Both the position numbers and the translations under genes were made by a program. From Egerieenecus merdigallinarum (lineage in GTDB: Bacteria; Bacillota; Clostridia; Christensenellales; Aristaeellaceae), in contig DVHS01000054.1 of NCBI GenBank assembly GCA_018711985.1, positions 13,276 through 77,275 of the forward strand: a DNA stretch of 64,000 nucleotides, read 5' to 3'. This document shows positions 50,457-58,886 of this stretch, one piece after another. The notes below the pieces were generated by a model that saw only the letters and a program-made list of their open reading frames with translations, was not told where the DNA came from and did not search any database. How positions within the stretch are numbered: position 1 is the first letter of the stretch; each line of letters starts with the position of its first letter.

Positions 50457-51416
50457 TTATCCCCGCTGTGGAATCAAAGTCAGCAGCTCCCGCAGGAACG
50501 CCCCGCAGTCCGCCACCACGGCTTCATCCGCCTGGGCGAAGATGGGCGCGTCGGGGTCGGCGTTCACGGCGATGATCCTTTCCGCCTGTACCCCGGCCAT
50601 GTGCTGAATGGCGCCGGAAATCCCCAGGGCCAGGTAAACCTTGGGGGCCACGGTCTTTCCCGTCTGCCCCACCTGATGGGGGTAGGGCATCCGTCCCGCA
50701 TCCACCAGGGGGCGGGTAGCGGCCAGGCCGCCGTCCAGGCGCTGGGCCAGCTCCCGGGCCATGGCCAGGTTTTCCTCCCCGCCAATGCCGTTGCCCACCG
50801 CCACCAGAATGTCCGCGTCCAGCCGGGCATCCCCGCCGGGAGCGGGCAGCTCCTCCAGCAGACGCACCGGGCTTTCCATGGGCAGCAGGGCCTCCCGGCA
50901 CACTTCGCCCCGCCGGTCAGCGTCAAGGGCGGGCATGGGGAATACCTTGGGCCGCACGGTGGCCATCTGCGGACGGTGCTCCGGGCAGAGAATGGTGGCC
51001 ATCAGGTTTCCGCCGAAGGCCGGCCGGGTTTGCAGCAGCAGGCCGTTTTCGTCCAGGTCCAGCCGGGTGCAGTCGGCGGTCAGGCCCGTGCGCAGCAGCG
51101 CAGCGGTTCTCGGCGCCAGGGAACGCCCCGCCCCCGTGGCGCCCAGCAGCAGCATGTCCGGGTGGTGGCGGCGGCACAGCTCCGCCAGGGCCTGCGCCTG
51201 TAAGCCATCCTCGGCAGGGAAAGGCAGCCCTTCCCCCACCAGCACGCGGTCCGCGCCCGCGGCAATCAGCGCTCCCGTGTCGCAGTCGCCCAGAGCCACG
51301 GCGGTCACCTGGCCGCCGCAGCGGGCCGACAGCTCCGCCGCCTTGCCCAGCAGTTCAAAGGTCACCGGGCGGATTCCCTCCCGGCAAAGCTCCACATACA
51401 CCCACAGCTCAGTCAT
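50457..51416 (-). CDS. etfA: Electron transfer flavoprotein alpha subunit
   Basis: The 319-residue protein has an N-terminal adenine-nucleotide-hydrolase-like domain. The C-terminal FAD domain carries the EtfA signature: VAVGNGIGG near 205, LAATRPLVDAGRMPYPHQVGQTGKTVAPKVYLALGISGAIQHMAG (about 233-277) and IIAVNADPDAPIF. It lacks the extra ferredoxin-like domain found in some bifurcating EtfA proteins. It overlaps etfB by 8 bp. With EtfB and the upstream oxidase it should accept electrons from a 2-hydroxy acid such as lactate. Confidence 0.95.
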   Translation of the reverse strand: MTELWVYVELCREGIRPVTFELLGKAAELSARCGGQVTAVALGDCDTGALIAAGADRVLVGEGLPFPAEDGLQAQALAELCRRHHPDMLLLGATGAGRSLAPRTAALLRTGLTADCTRLDLDENGLLLQTRPAFGGNLMATILCPEHRPQMATVRPKVFPMPALDADRRGEVCREALLPMESPVRLLEELPAPGGDARLDADILVAVGNGIGGEENLAMARELAQRLDGGLAATRPLVDAGRMPYPHQVGQTGKTVAPKVYLALGISGAIQHMAGVQAERIIAVNADPDAPIFAQADEAVVADCGAFLRELLTLIPQRG

Positions 51417-52200
51417 GGATCTCCGCCTCCTTTCCGCGCAAGGCCTGCACCACGGCTTGCGCCATCTCTTCCAGGGTGCCCGTCAGGCGGCGGCACTGGC
51501 CGCGCACGGGGGGGCGGCTGGTGGCGGTTACCTTGGTGGCGGAGCCCTTCAGGCCCACCTGGGCCGTATCCACGCCCAGCTCCTGGGCGGTCAGGCAGCG
51601 CACTTCCCCCTGCTCGCCCCGGAGCACCCCGGCGATGGAGGGCAGCCGGGGCACGTTGATTTCCTTCACCACGGTAAGCACCGCGGGCAGGCTGGTTTCC
51701 ACCCGCTGGTAGCCCTCATCGGTGAGGCGCAGCAGCCGGGCGGAGTGCTCGGTGATCTCCTCCACGGCGGCCACGTCGGTGACGCAGGGCAGCCCCAGCA
51801 TGGTGGCCAACATGGGCCCCACCTGGGCCGTATCCCCGTCGGAGGCCATGCGCCCGCACAGGATCAGTCCCGCGCCGCCCAGATGACGCACCGCGGCGGA
51901 AAGCGCCGTGGCCGTGGCCAGGGTGTCCGAACCCGCAAAGGCCCGGTCCGTGAGCAGTACCGCCCGGTCCACCCCCAGGGCCAGCACGTCCCGCAGCATG
52001 CGCTGGGCCGAGGGCACGCCCATGCTCAGGGCCGTGATTTCGCCGCCCAGCTTTTCCCGCAGGCGCAGGGCTTCCTCCACCGCGTAGGCGTCAAAGGGGT
52101 TCAATATGGCCGCCCCGTCCCGCAGGATGGTGTGGGTCACCGGGTCCAGGCGGGTTTCATTGGAGGCGGGCACCTGTTTTACGCATACGATGATGTTCAT
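51409..52200 (-). CDS. etfB: Electron transfer flavoprotein beta subunit
   Basis: ATG 52200 follows GGAGGTGG and overlaps the oxidase stop (ATGA). The 264-residue protein begins MNIIVCVKQVPAS, followed by LNPFDAYAVEEALRLREKLGGEITALSMG. It then shows DRAFAGSDTLATATALSAAV and the nucleotide-binding region CGRMASDGDTAQVGPMLA, all typical of EtfB. The AVLTVVKEINVPRLPSIAGVLRG segment corresponds to the EtfB recognition-loop area, with Leu exposed. It forms a heterodimer with EtfA that carries FAD and, in bifurcating types, a second FAD. Confidence 0.95.
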   Translation of the reverse strand: MNIIVCVKQVPASNETRLDPVTHTILRDGAAILNPFDAYAVEEALRLREKLGGEITALSMGVPSAQRMLRDVLALGVDRAVLLTDRAFAGSDTLATATALSAAVRHLGGAGLILCGRMASDGDTAQVGPMLATMLGLPCVTDVAAVEEITEHSARLLRLTDEGYQRVETSLPAVLTVVKEINVPRLPSIAGVLRGEQGEVRCLTAQELGVDTAQVGLKGSATKVTATSRPPVRGQCRRLTGTLEEMAQAVVQALRGKEAEIHD

Positions 52201-53777
52201 TGTTCCACCTCCGTGAGCACATTGCCCGGGCCCAGCAGCAGCTGCGGGTCCAGCTGGCGCTTGAGTTTCCACAGCTGGGCCATTTTCTCCGGGCCCATCA
52301 TAATGGCCTCCAGCTTGCGCTTGATTTTCCCTGCCCCGTGCTCGGCGGTGATGGTGCCGCCCATGGACGCCACAAAGGCCGCCCATTCCTCAAAGAGCCG
52401 GTGCCCGCGCTCCCATTCCTCCCGGGTACGGGCCAGCAGGTTGGGGTGCACGTGGTTTTCGCCGATATGCCCAAAGAGCAGGCAGGGCATGTTGCAGGCG
52501 TCCAGGTCCCGCTCGTAGCGGTGGAACAGCGTCTCAAAGTGCGCGTCGTCCACGGCCATGTCCGTGGAAAGGATGGTGATGCAGGGGTCGTTCTTGCGGT
52601 TCTTTTCCACGATCAGGTCGATGGTTTCCGGCACGGTGTGCCGGAAGAACAATAGCTTTTCCAGCTCCCGCTCGTTGCGGGCCACCCAGGTGCGCTCCGG
52701 GTCGCCGCCCAGGCGGCGCAGGGTGTCCGACAGGGCGGAGAGGGTGGGCAGGAACAGCGCCGGTTCCCGGGGGTTGAACTCCGCGTACACGGCGCAGTTG
52801 TAGTCCTCCGGCAGCTCCTGGAGCTGGCGGAAGGCGGGGGTCTCCGCTTTCTGTTCCTCCACCAGGCGCAGGGCCCGGCGGTCGAAGAACTCAATGGCCG
52901 CGGGCCGGTCAGGCAGGGGGGCCTCCTCCTGGCCCTTCAGGGCGCGGACGTAGCGCAGGGCGGCGGCATGATCCGGCAGGAAGGCGGTAACGCCCCACAA
53001 AAGCGCCGGGGAGGGCGTCAGCTCCAGCTCCAGTTCGCTGATGATGCCAAACAGTCCCTGGCTGCCCATGAACAGGTCCACCAGGTCCATGTCCCGGCGC
53101 AGATAAAAGCCTGCGTCCTTGATGGGCGGGGTTTCAAACGCCGGCAGGAGCACCCGGCGGGCGCTGCCATCCGTCAGGGGCAGCAGGGCTTCCCGGTCCC
53201 GGGCCCGGTGCACGCCCCGCTCCAGGGCGGTGACGCTGCCATCGGTGAGCACCACCCGCAGGGCGTGGATCTTGGTGCGCGTGGCCCCGTACAGGTAGGA
53301 GCGCGCGCCGCTGGCGTTGCAGGCAGCCATGCCGCCGATGCTGGCGGTGGTCTCCGTGGGGTCAGGGGAGAAGAAGGCCTCCCCGGGGCGGAAATCACGC
53401 AAAGCGGCCACGGAGGCCTCGTCCCACTGGGAGATCTGGAAGCTCTTTTCCTTCAGCGCCTTGCGCACCTGCAGCAGCCGTACCCCCGGCTGCACCCGCA
53501 ACAGCCAGGTGCCCGCGCTGTCCCGGCGCAGGCCCAGGATGCGGTCCATCCGGGAGAGGTTCAGGGCCAGGCCGCCCTGGGGGCTGGCGCCGCCGGCCAG
53601 GCCGGTCATGCCGCCCTGGGCGGTGACGGGTACGCCATGCTGGGCGCACCAGCGCAATACCTGGGCGATTTCCTCCTCGCTGCGGGGAAAGGCGATATAT
53701 TCCGCCTGCCCCTGGGTGCGGGATTCGTCGCTGAGATAGGAGGCGAAGGCCGGGGTCATGGGTTCAATCAATGGCAT
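52197..53777 (-). CDS. FAD-binding oxidase, D-lactate dehydrogenase/GlcD family (Etf-linked)
   Basis: ATG 53777 has GGAGG at 8 bases; ATG 53783 is only two bases from that site and unlikely. The 526-residue enzyme has an N-terminal PCMH-type FAD domain with VPVTAQGGMTGLAGGASPQGGLALNLSRMDRIL (about 49-81) and DPTETTASIGGMAACNASGARSYLYGATR. The C-terminal FAD-oxidase domain has metal or substrate histidines in FGHIGENHVHPN and ITAEHGAGKIKR. With etfB and etfA directly downstream it matches the layout of Etf-dependent lactate dehydrogenases such as Acetobacterium LctBCD. Glycolate or other 2-hydroxy acids remain possible. Confidence 0.9.
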   Translation of the reverse strand: MPLIEPMTPAFASYLSDESRTQGQAEYIAFPRSEEEIAQVLRWCAQHGVPVTAQGGMTGLAGGASPQGGLALNLSRMDRILGLRRDSAGTWLLRVQPGVRLLQVRKALKEKSFQISQWDEASVAALRDFRPGEAFFSPDPTETTASIGGMAACNASGARSYLYGATRTKIHALRVVLTDGSVTALERGVHRARDREALLPLTDGSARRVLLPAFETPPIKDAGFYLRRDMDLVDLFMGSQGLFGIISELELELTPSPALLWGVTAFLPDHAAALRYVRALKGQEEAPLPDRPAAIEFFDRRALRLVEEQKAETPAFRQLQELPEDYNCAVYAEFNPREPALFLPTLSALSDTLRRLGGDPERTWVARNERELEKLLFFRHTVPETIDLIVEKNRKNDPCITILSTDMAVDDAHFETLFHRYERDLDACNMPCLLFGHIGENHVHPNLLARTREEWERGHRLFEEWAAFVASMGGTITAEHGAGKIKRKLEAIMMGPEKMAQLWKLKRQLDPQLLLGPGNVLTEVEQ

Positions 53778-53802
53778 GGACATGCCCTCCTTCCTTGGTA
53801 AT

Positions 53803-53851
53803 CATAAAGAAACGCAAACCGCCGCCCGGGAGGCAAAGCGCCGGGCGGCGG
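53803..53851 (-). terminator. Terminator of the second MATE gene
   Basis: On the minus strand a perfect 11-bp stem (CCGCCGCCCGG arms) is followed by TTTGCGTTTCTTT. Confidence 0.8.
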
Positions 53852-53861
53852 AGAAAGGTAA

Positions 53862-55220
53862 TCACACAGCGGCGGCGTCCGCTTCCTTTTCGGCCTTTTC
53901 CTTATCCCACACGCCCCGGAGATAGAACGTGGCGGAAATGGCCGTGGCGACGATCCAGCCCACGGGCCAGGCCAGCCAGATGCCCGTGCTGGAGCTCATC
54001 AGGTCGCTGAAAGCCTTGGCCAGCACCACGCGCAGCACCAGGTCGGTGAAGGTGGAAATCATGAAGTAGCGCATGACTCCCGCGCCGCGAAGCACCCCGT
54101 CGCTGACCAGCTTCACCGCCAGGATGGGGAAGAAGGGCGACACGATGAGCAGGAAGCGCATGCCCTCTTCCAGGGTAGCGCCCACGGGATTTTCCAGGAA
54201 GGCGCCCACCAGGACGGAGCGCAGCAGCGCATACAGCACCGCCAGCGCCGCGGAGATGCTCAGGCCAATGGCCATGCCCGCGCGCCCGCCGGCCTTGACC
54301 CGGGGAATCTTGCCCGCGCCGATGTTCTGGGCTGTATAGGTGGACATGGCGTTGCCCAGGGTGTTCAGGGAAGTAACGGCGAAGTTGTTCACCTTCACCG
54401 CCGCCGCATAGCCCGCGATGGTGGTGGTGCCGAAGCTGTTCACAATGCCCTGGATGAAGATATTGCCCACGGAGACAAAGCTCTGCTGCAAGATGCTGGG
54501 AATGGCGATGAGGCTGATCTTCTCCAGCAGGCGGAAAGAGAAGAGCTTGTGGGGCGCATGGGGCAGCTTTTTCAGCCGCAGCAGCACCGCCGCCATGGCG
54601 CACAGACAGCTGACCCCCTGGCACAGGAAGGTGGCCCAGGCCACGCCGTCCACGCCCATGCCCCCCGCGGTCACAAAGAGGATGTCCACGCCGATGTTGC
54701 TCAGGGAGGAGACCATCAGGAACAGGAAGGGCGTGCGGGAATCTCCCATGGCGGAGAAGATGCCCGTGGCAATGTTGTAGAAGAACAGGAACAGCAGGCC
54801 GCCAGTATAAATGTAGAGATAGGTTTCCGTGTCGGCCATGAGCTCGGGGGGCGTGTTGATGGCGGTGAGCAGCGCAGGCGTGAATGCAAAGCCCAGCGCC
54901 ATCAGGATCAGGCACAGCACGCCGCTGGCAATAAAGGTGGTGTTCACCGCCGTGCGCAGGTCGCCATATTCCTTGGCGCCAAAGAGCAGGGACAGCACCA
55001 CGTTGCACCCCACGTTGCACCCAAAGGCAAAGGCCAGATAAATCAACGTAACCTCATAAGCGTTGCCCACGGCGGCCAGGGCTGCGTCCCCCAGGAACTT
55101 GCCCGCCACAAAGCTGTCCGCCAGGTTGTACAGCTGCTGGAATACAATACTCCCCAGCAGCGGCAAAGAAAAGCGTACCAAAACCTGACTTGGCTTCCCC
55201 ACGGTTAAGTCGCGATTCAT
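53862..55220 (-). CDS. MATE family efflux transporter (second copy)
   Basis: ATG 55220 follows AAAGGAGA; an open upstream extension has no start signal. The 452-residue protein has twelve predicted helices and the MATE opening VLVRFSLPLLGSIVFQQLYNLADSFVAGKFLGDAALAAVG. The repeated second-half motif is SLIAIPSILQQSFVSVGNIFIQGIVNSFG near 245-273. It is clearly related to the exporter at 18334 but diverged from it, so not a recent duplicate. It is transcribed divergently from the ileS T-box leader. Confidence 0.93.
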   Translation of the reverse strand: MNRDLTVGKPSQVLVRFSLPLLGSIVFQQLYNLADSFVAGKFLGDAALAAVGNAYEVTLIYLAFAFGCNVGCNVVLSLLFGAKEYGDLRTAVNTTFIASGVLCLILMALGFAFTPALLTAINTPPELMADTETYLYIYTGGLLFLFFYNIATGIFSAMGDSRTPFLFLMVSSLSNIGVDILFVTAGGMGVDGVAWATFLCQGVSCLCAMAAVLLRLKKLPHAPHKLFSFRLLEKISLIAIPSILQQSFVSVGNIFIQGIVNSFGTTTIAGYAAAVKVNNFAVTSLNTLGNAMSTYTAQNIGAGKIPRVKAGGRAGMAIGLSISAALAVLYALLRSVLVGAFLENPVGATLEEGMRFLLIVSPFFPILAVKLVSDGVLRGAGVMRYFMISTFTDLVLRVVLAKAFSDLMSSSTGIWLAWPVGWIVATAISATFYLRGVWDKEKAEKEADAAAV

Positions 55221-55351
55221 GGGTCCGTCTCCTTTCGCAATTTGTCCTTGAGCAGTATAGCGCCATTTTCCGTGGAATGTAAAGAGGAAAATATGCCCCT
55301 GCAGCAGAAAAAACCTGGGAAAAACTGCGCCGCGCACAGGGCTTTTCCCCC

Positions 55352-55379
55352 TTTACAATTTGAAAAAACAGCGTATAAT
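55352..55379 (+). promoter_or_regulatory. Promoter of ileS leader
   Basis: TTTACA (55352-55357) and TATAAT (55374-55379) are separated by 16 bp, immediately before the T-box leader. Confidence 0.75.
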
Positions 55380-55385
55380 GAAACT

Positions 55386-55637
55386 CTAGCAAACGTTCAC
55401 AATGATGGGGACGGCGGCGCAAAGCTCCCAAGCGAGCCGGGGTATGGTGCAAGCCCGGCGGCAGCATAGCGCAGGGCGGATCACCCCGGAGTGAGGCCTT
55501 CCGATGGTATGCCGTAGGGAGGCCCGGGGGCTCCCGATAACGAGCGCCAGAGCGGGCGGCGTTTTTCGCCGTCAACCTTGGGTGGTACCGCGGATCGACA
55601 GCATCCGTCCCAGGAGAGTTCCTGGGGCGTTTTTTTA
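55386..55637 (+). promoter_or_regulatory. T-box riboswitch controlling ileS, with terminator
   Basis: The conserved T-box sequence TGGGTGGTACCGCGG lies at 55579-55593. It is followed by a terminator: stem CCCAGGA/TCCTGGG (55609-55626) and seven T residues (55630-55636). Structured leader sequence starts about 7 bases after the -10 box. A candidate isoleucine specifier codon ATC is at 55480-55482 on the 3' side of the presumed Stem I. Uncharged tRNA-Ile should stabilise the antiterminator and allow ileS transcription. The T-box call is firm; the specifier position is a reading by eye. Confidence 0.92.
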
Positions 55638-55694
55638 TGGAAAAAGCGTCCCGGACCTTAGGCAGCTGCAAGCAGGACAAAGGAGGTCAGCACC

Positions 55695-58600
55695 ATGTAC
55701 AACAAGGTCCCTACCGACCTGAACTTCGTATCCCGTGAGCGGGAGGTCGCCCGCCTGTGGAAGGAGAAGGACGTGATCCACAAGTCCTTCGACCTTCGCA
55801 AGGACGGGGAGCACTTCACCTTCTTCGACGGCCCGCCCACGGCCAACGGCAAGCCCCATATCGGCCACATCGAAACCCGCGTCATCAAAGATCTGTTCCC
55901 CCGCTTCTGGACCATGAAGGGCAAGAACGTCACCCGCAAGGCGGGCTGGGACACCCACGGCCTGCCCGTGGAGCTGGAAGTGGAAAAGGTCCTGGGCCTG
56001 GACGGCAAGCCGCAGATTGAGCAATACGGCATCGAGCCCTTCATCGGCGAGTGCAAAAAGAGCGTGTGGAAATACCTCCACGAGTGGGAAAAGATGAGCG
56101 ACCAGGTAGGCTACTGGGTGGACATGGAGCACCCCTACGTCACCTACCATAACGACTATATCGAGAGCGAATGGTGGAGCCTGAAGCAGATCTACGACAA
56201 GGGCATGCTCTACCTGGGGCACAAGATCGCCCCCTATTGCCCCCGCTGCGGCACCACCCTGTCCAGCCACGAGGTGGCCCAGGGCTACAAAAACGTTAAG
56301 GAAATCTCCGCCATCGTGCGCTTCAAGGTCAAGGATATGGAGAATACCTCCCTCCTGGCCTGGACCACCACCCCCTGGACCCTGCCCTCCAACCTGGCCC
56401 TGTGCGTGAACCCCAGGGATACCTACTGCCGCCTGCGCTGCGAGGGCGAGGACTTCATCATGGCCAAGGCCCTGGTGGAGAAGGTCTTTGCGGGCAAGGA
56501 AGTAACCATCCTGGAGGAAATGCCCGGGGAGAGCCTGCGGGGCATGGCCTACGAGCCCCTGTACCGCTTTGTGGAGCCGGACAAGCCCGCCTGGTATGTG
56601 GTGTGCGACAATTACGTCACCATGGAGGACGGCACGGGCATCGTGCATATCGCCCCCGCCTTTGGTGAAGACGACAACCGGGTGTGCCAGATCAATGGCC
56701 TGCCCTTTGTGAACCTGGTGGACACCCAGGGCTGCATGACCCAGGAAACCAAGTGGCCCGGCGTGTTTGTGAAAAAGGCCGATCCGCTGATCCTGGAGGA
56801 TTTGAAGGAGCGGGGGCTGCTCTTCGCGGCCATTCCCTTCGCCCATGATTACCCCTTCTGCTGGCGGTGCGATACGCCCCTGCTGTATTACCCCCGGCCT
56901 ACCTGGTACATCCGCATGACCGCCGTGCGGGACAACCTCCTGCGCAACAACCGCTCCATCAACTGGATGCCCGACCACATCAAGGAAGGCCGCATGGGCA
57001 ACTTCCTGGAAAACGTCATCGACTGGGGATTGAGCCGGGAGCGCTACTGGGGCACGCCCCTGCCCGTGTGGACCTGCTCCTGCGGCCATGTGCACGTGGT
57101 GGGCTCCATTGAGGAGCTGCGCCGCATGGCCGTGAAGGACCCCGGCCCGGACATCGAGCTGCACCGTCCCTATATTGATGAAGTAACCCTGCGCTGCGAA
57201 AAGTGCGGCGGGGAGATGCACCGCGTCCACGACGTCATCGACTGCTGGTACGATTCCGGCTCCATGCCCTTCGCCCAGTGGCACTATCCCTTTGAGAACA
57301 AGGAGAAGTTCGAGCAGAACTTCCCCGCGGACTTCATCTCCGAGGCCATCGACCAGACCCGCGGCTGGTTCTATACCCTGGAGGCCATCTCGACGGTGCT
57401 GTTCGACCGCGCGCCCTTTGAAAACTGCATCGTCATGGGCCACGTTCAGGATGCCGAGGGCCGCAAGATGTCCAAGCACCTGGGCAACGTGGTGGACCCC
57501 TTCCAGATGCTGGACAAGTTCGGCGCGGACGCCCTGCGCTGGTACTTCTACACCACCACCGCCCCCTGGCTGCCCAAGCGCTTCTCCGAGGAAGCGGTGC
57601 AGGAGGGCCAGCGGAAGTTCCTGGGCACGCTTCAAAACGTGTACGCCTTCTTCGCCATGTACGCCCAGATCGACGGCTTCGACCCCGCGGCTCATCCCAT
57701 CGAGAAGGTGGAGCTGAGCCTGATGGACAAGTGGATCCTCTCCAAGCTCAACAGCCTCATTGCCAAGGTGGACGCGGACCTGACCGCCTACCGCATCACC
57801 GAGCCCGCCGGGGCCATTGAGGACTTTGTGGACGAATTGTCCAACTGGTATGTGCGCCGTGGCCGGGAGCGCTTCTGGGGCAAGGGCATGGCCGGGGACA
57901 AGGAAGCGGCCTTCGCCACCCTGTACCACGTGCTGGTAACCCTGAGCAAGGTCATCGCCCCCTTCGTGCCCTTCATGGCCGAGGAAATCTACCAGAACCT
58001 GGTGGTGAACAACGTCCCCGGCGCGCCGGAGAGCGTGCACCTGTGCGACTTCCCCGCCTGCGACACCGCTCGGGTGGACCAGGACATGGAGCAGCAGATG
58101 GACGCCCTGCTGGCCGTGGTGCAGCTGGGCCGCGCCTGCCGCAACGCCGCCAACATGAAGGTGCGCCAGCCCGCCGCCGCCCTGTATGTGAAGGGCGCCA
58201 GCTTCGACAGCGCTTACAGCGACCTGTGCAAGGACGAGCTGAACGTGAAGCAGGTCATCTTCACCGAGGATGCCCGGGCCTTCACCTCCTACAAGCTCAA
58301 GCCGCAGATGCGCACCCTGGGACCCAAGTACGGCAAGCTCCTGGGCAAGATCGGCCAGCACCTGCAAACCCTGGACGGCAACGCGGTGGTGGACGCCTTT
58401 GCCGCCGGGGAGACCGTGCGCTTTGAGCTGGAGGGCACCCAGGTGGAGCTCAGCGGCGGCGACGTGCTCACCGAGCCCACCCAGAAGCCGGGCTTCATGG
58501 CCCAGCAGGACCGTGGCGTCACCGTGGTGCTGGACACCAACCTGACCCAGGACCTCATCGACGAAGGCTACGCCCGGGAGATCATCAGCAAGGTGCAGAC

Positions 58601-58814
58601 CATGCGCAAGGAAGCGGGCTACGACGTCACCGACCGCATCCAGGTGCGCTGCCAGTGCGGCGGCAAGCTGGCCGCCGCCCTCGACATGGGCCGGGATATG
58701 ATTATGCGGGGCGTGCTGGCCCTGTCCCTGACCCGGGAAGCCCCCGCCCAGGGCTGGATCACCAAGGAATGGGACATCAACGGGGAAAAGGCGACCATCG
58801 CCATCCGCAAGTAA
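55695..58814 (+). CDS. ileS: Isoleucyl-tRNA synthetase, long (type 2) form
   Basis: The 1,039-residue class I synthetase starts behind AAAGGAGG. It has the HIGH-type motif PHIGH at 54-58, the GWDTHGLPVELEVEKVLG segment near 92-109, an editing domain with LAWTTTPWTLPSNLAL near 219-234, and KMSKH at 591-595. A long anticodon-binding C-terminal region follows. The ELEVEKVLGLDGK wording and over 1,000 residues fit the eukaryote-like type 2 group. Type 2 enzymes are generally less sensitive to mupirocin; that is family knowledge, not shown here. It charges tRNA-Ile and is controlled by the T-box. Confidence 0.97.
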   Translation: MYNKVPTDLNFVSREREVARLWKEKDVIHKSFDLRKDGEHFTFFDGPPTANGKPHIGHIETRVIKDLFPRFWTMKGKNVTRKAGWDTHGLPVELEVEKVLGLDGKPQIEQYGIEPFIGECKKSVWKYLHEWEKMSDQVGYWVDMEHPYVTYHNDYIESEWWSLKQIYDKGMLYLGHKIAPYCPRCGTTLSSHEVAQGYKNVKEISAIVRFKVKDMENTSLLAWTTTPWTLPSNLALCVNPRDTYCRLRCEGEDFIMAKALVEKVFAGKEVTILEEMPGESLRGMAYEPLYRFVEPDKPAWYVVCDNYVTMEDGTGIVHIAPAFGEDDNRVCQINGLPFVNLVDTQGCMTQETKWPGVFVKKADPLILEDLKERGLLFAAIPFAHDYPFCWRCDTPLLYYPRPTWYIRMTAVRDNLLRNNRSINWMPDHIKEGRMGNFLENVIDWGLSRERYWGTPLPVWTCSCGHVHVVGSIEELRRMAVKDPGPDIELHRPYIDEVTLRCEKCGGEMHRVHDVIDCWYDSGSMPFAQWHYPFENKEKFEQNFPADFISEAIDQTRGWFYTLEAISTVLFDRAPFENCIVMGHVQDAEGRKMSKHLGNVVDPFQMLDKFGADALRWYFYTTTAPWLPKRFSEEAVQEGQRKFLGTLQNVYAFFAMYAQIDGFDPAAHPIEKVELSLMDKWILSKLNSLIAKVDADLTAYRITEPAGAIEDFVDELSNWYVRRGRERFWGKGMAGDKEAAFATLYHVLVTLSKVIAPFVPFMAEEIYQNLVVNNVPGAPESVHLCDFPACDTARVDQDMEQQMDALLAVVQLGRACRNAANMKVRQPAAALYVKGASFDSAYSDLCKDELNVKQVIFTEDARAFTSYKLKPQMRTLGPKYGKLLGKIGQHLQTLDGNAVVDAFAAGETVRFELEGTQVELSGGDVLTEPTQKPGFMAQQDRGVTVVLDTNLTQDLIDEGYAREIISKVQTMRKEAGYDVTDRIQVRCQCGGKLAAALDMGRDMIMRGVLALSLTREAPAQGWITKEWDINGEKATIAIRK

Positions 58815-58829
58815 ACACACGCAACCATC

Positions 58830-58873
58830 GGGGGAGGAGACGGACCGCGTCCGTAGCGCCTCCCCCCTCTTTT
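58830..58873 (+). terminator. Terminator after ileS
   Basis: The outer stem GGGGGAGG/CCTCCCCC encloses ACGGAC/GTCCGT, followed by CTCTTTT. Confidence 0.7.
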
Positions 58874-58886
58874 CGGGAGGTATCCG

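Noticed and set aside
58043..58426. Alternative frames inside ileS with Arg/Gly-rich peptides
   Set aside because: They are out-of-frame shadows of a full-length synthetase.
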